A DNA stretch of 56,267 nt, taken from positions 1-56,267 of the forward strand of contig NZ_JANIKD010000016.1 of assembly GCF_024580955.1 (NCBI RefSeq), read 5' to 3'. Each line of letters begins with the position of its first letter. The stretch's first letter is position 1. Positions 56,058-56,267 of the stretch are shown here, piece by piece. Below the pieces are notes generated by a model that was not told the DNA's origin, did no database searches, and saw only the letters and a program-made list of their open reading frames with translations. The position numbers and the translations under genes were made by a program. The DNA comes from Corynebacterium sp. 122RC1. Lineage in GTDB: Bacteria > Actinomycetota > Actinomycetes > Mycobacteriales > Mycobacteriaceae.

Positions 56058-56267
56058 TTAGCCATTTTGCTTGCGATTGCGCTGAACCACAAGGGCTGCG
56101 CCTGCAGCGAGCAGCAGAGCGGATGCTCCGAGGATGCCCGTCACCTGAACGCCTGTGTTGGCGAGGGTCCTGGAGACTCCCTTTGCTGGGCCAGCTGCTT
56201 GGCTAGGTGCCGTGCTTACTGCCTTGCCTGGCTGATTAGGTGCCGGAGTTGGGGTTGGGGTTGGGGT
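56058..56267 (-). CDS. C-terminal end of a LANTG-anchored surface protein (partial)
   Basis: Only the last 69 residues are present; the 5' part lies beyond the contig. They comprise a Thr-Pro spacer (TPTPTPTPAPNQPGKA), a Lys/Ala/Ser stretch, the sorting motif in SRTLANTGVQVTG, a hydrophobic helix (ILGASALLLAAGAALVV) and the positive tail QRNRKQNG, with stop TAA at 56058. It is of the same architecture as the proteins at 50066 and 52270. The contig stops inside the GGGGTT repeat that encodes the Thr-Pro units. Confidence 0.88.
   Translation of the reverse strand, partial: TPTPTPTPAPNQPGKAVSTAPSQAAGPAKGVSRTLANTGVQVTGILGASALLLAAGAALVVQRNRKQNG

Overview
This is a 56.3-kb contig from a Corynebacterium-type actinobacterium. 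The gene set and order (Mrp antiporter, pyk-like, katA/sigC, lysC-asd, leuA, murT-gatD, recR, ybaB, dnaX, aspT, and later an aromatic aminotransferase) follow the arrangement I know from Corynebacterium glutamicum. LysC and LeuA can be followed nearly residue by residue against that species, many genes appear leaderless, and several surface proteins end in LANTG anchors. The contig begins with a remnant of the Nextera transposon-end adapter (1-20) and ends inside a Thr-Pro repeat, so both ends are assembly ends.

Layout. 38-8205: an MBL-fold hydrolase and a YhgE/Pip-like membrane protein (minus), then the Na+/H+ antiporter operon mrpA(B)CDEFG (plus). 8202-12470: a pyruvate kinase-like gene and catalase (minus), then divergent sigC. 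12504-14847: lysC-asd, the entry to Asp-family amino acids, with an internal start for the regulatory beta subunit. 15749-18224: a two-gene ascorbate-type PTS. 18575-20494: an inserted AbiE toxin-antitoxin pair with a large inverted-repeat operator. 20566-28135: a DMT transporter, a PIG-V-like mannosyltransferase, leuA with a Leu-rich leader peptide, a catalytically degenerate exonuclease-fold protein, and murT-gatD for peptidoglycan amidation. 28168-34376: recR, ybaB, dnaX, an unknown gene and aspT (minus), interrupted by a small membrane protein/winged-helix pair. 34548-34860: SRP RNA and tRNA-Ser. 35497-38612: DUF4956, VTC-domain and carbohydrate-binding lipoprotein genes. 38673-44268: a queuosine-type tRNA module (gluQ, a VUT/YhhQ-like transporter, tgt) plus an MMPL exporter. 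44691-49861: tRNA-Ser, tadA and its partner, tyrA, and pdxR/pdxST for vitamin B6. 50066-56267: a plastic region with LANTG surface-protein genes and fragments, an EndoU-like toxin with a candidate immunity gene beside a truncated tRNA, two identical tRNA-Arg(ACG) genes bracketing a large adhesin, tRNA-Ser(GCT) and the aminotransferase pat.

The most unusual signals are not genes. The 9-mer CATGAGGGG (or its complement) occurs 12 times where fewer than one copy is expected, and four of those share the 13-mer TGTTCATGAGGGG. A family of about 120-bp palindromic intergenic repeats built from GGTCGATA/TATCGACC words occurs three times. Two identical 24-bp hairpins lie between the VUT transporter gene and tgt. 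Several enzyme-fold proteins lack signature residues: TGT lacks three zinc cysteines, PdxR lacks the PLP lysine, the exonuclease-like protein lacks its acidic residues, and MurT lacks most zinc-ribbon cysteines.
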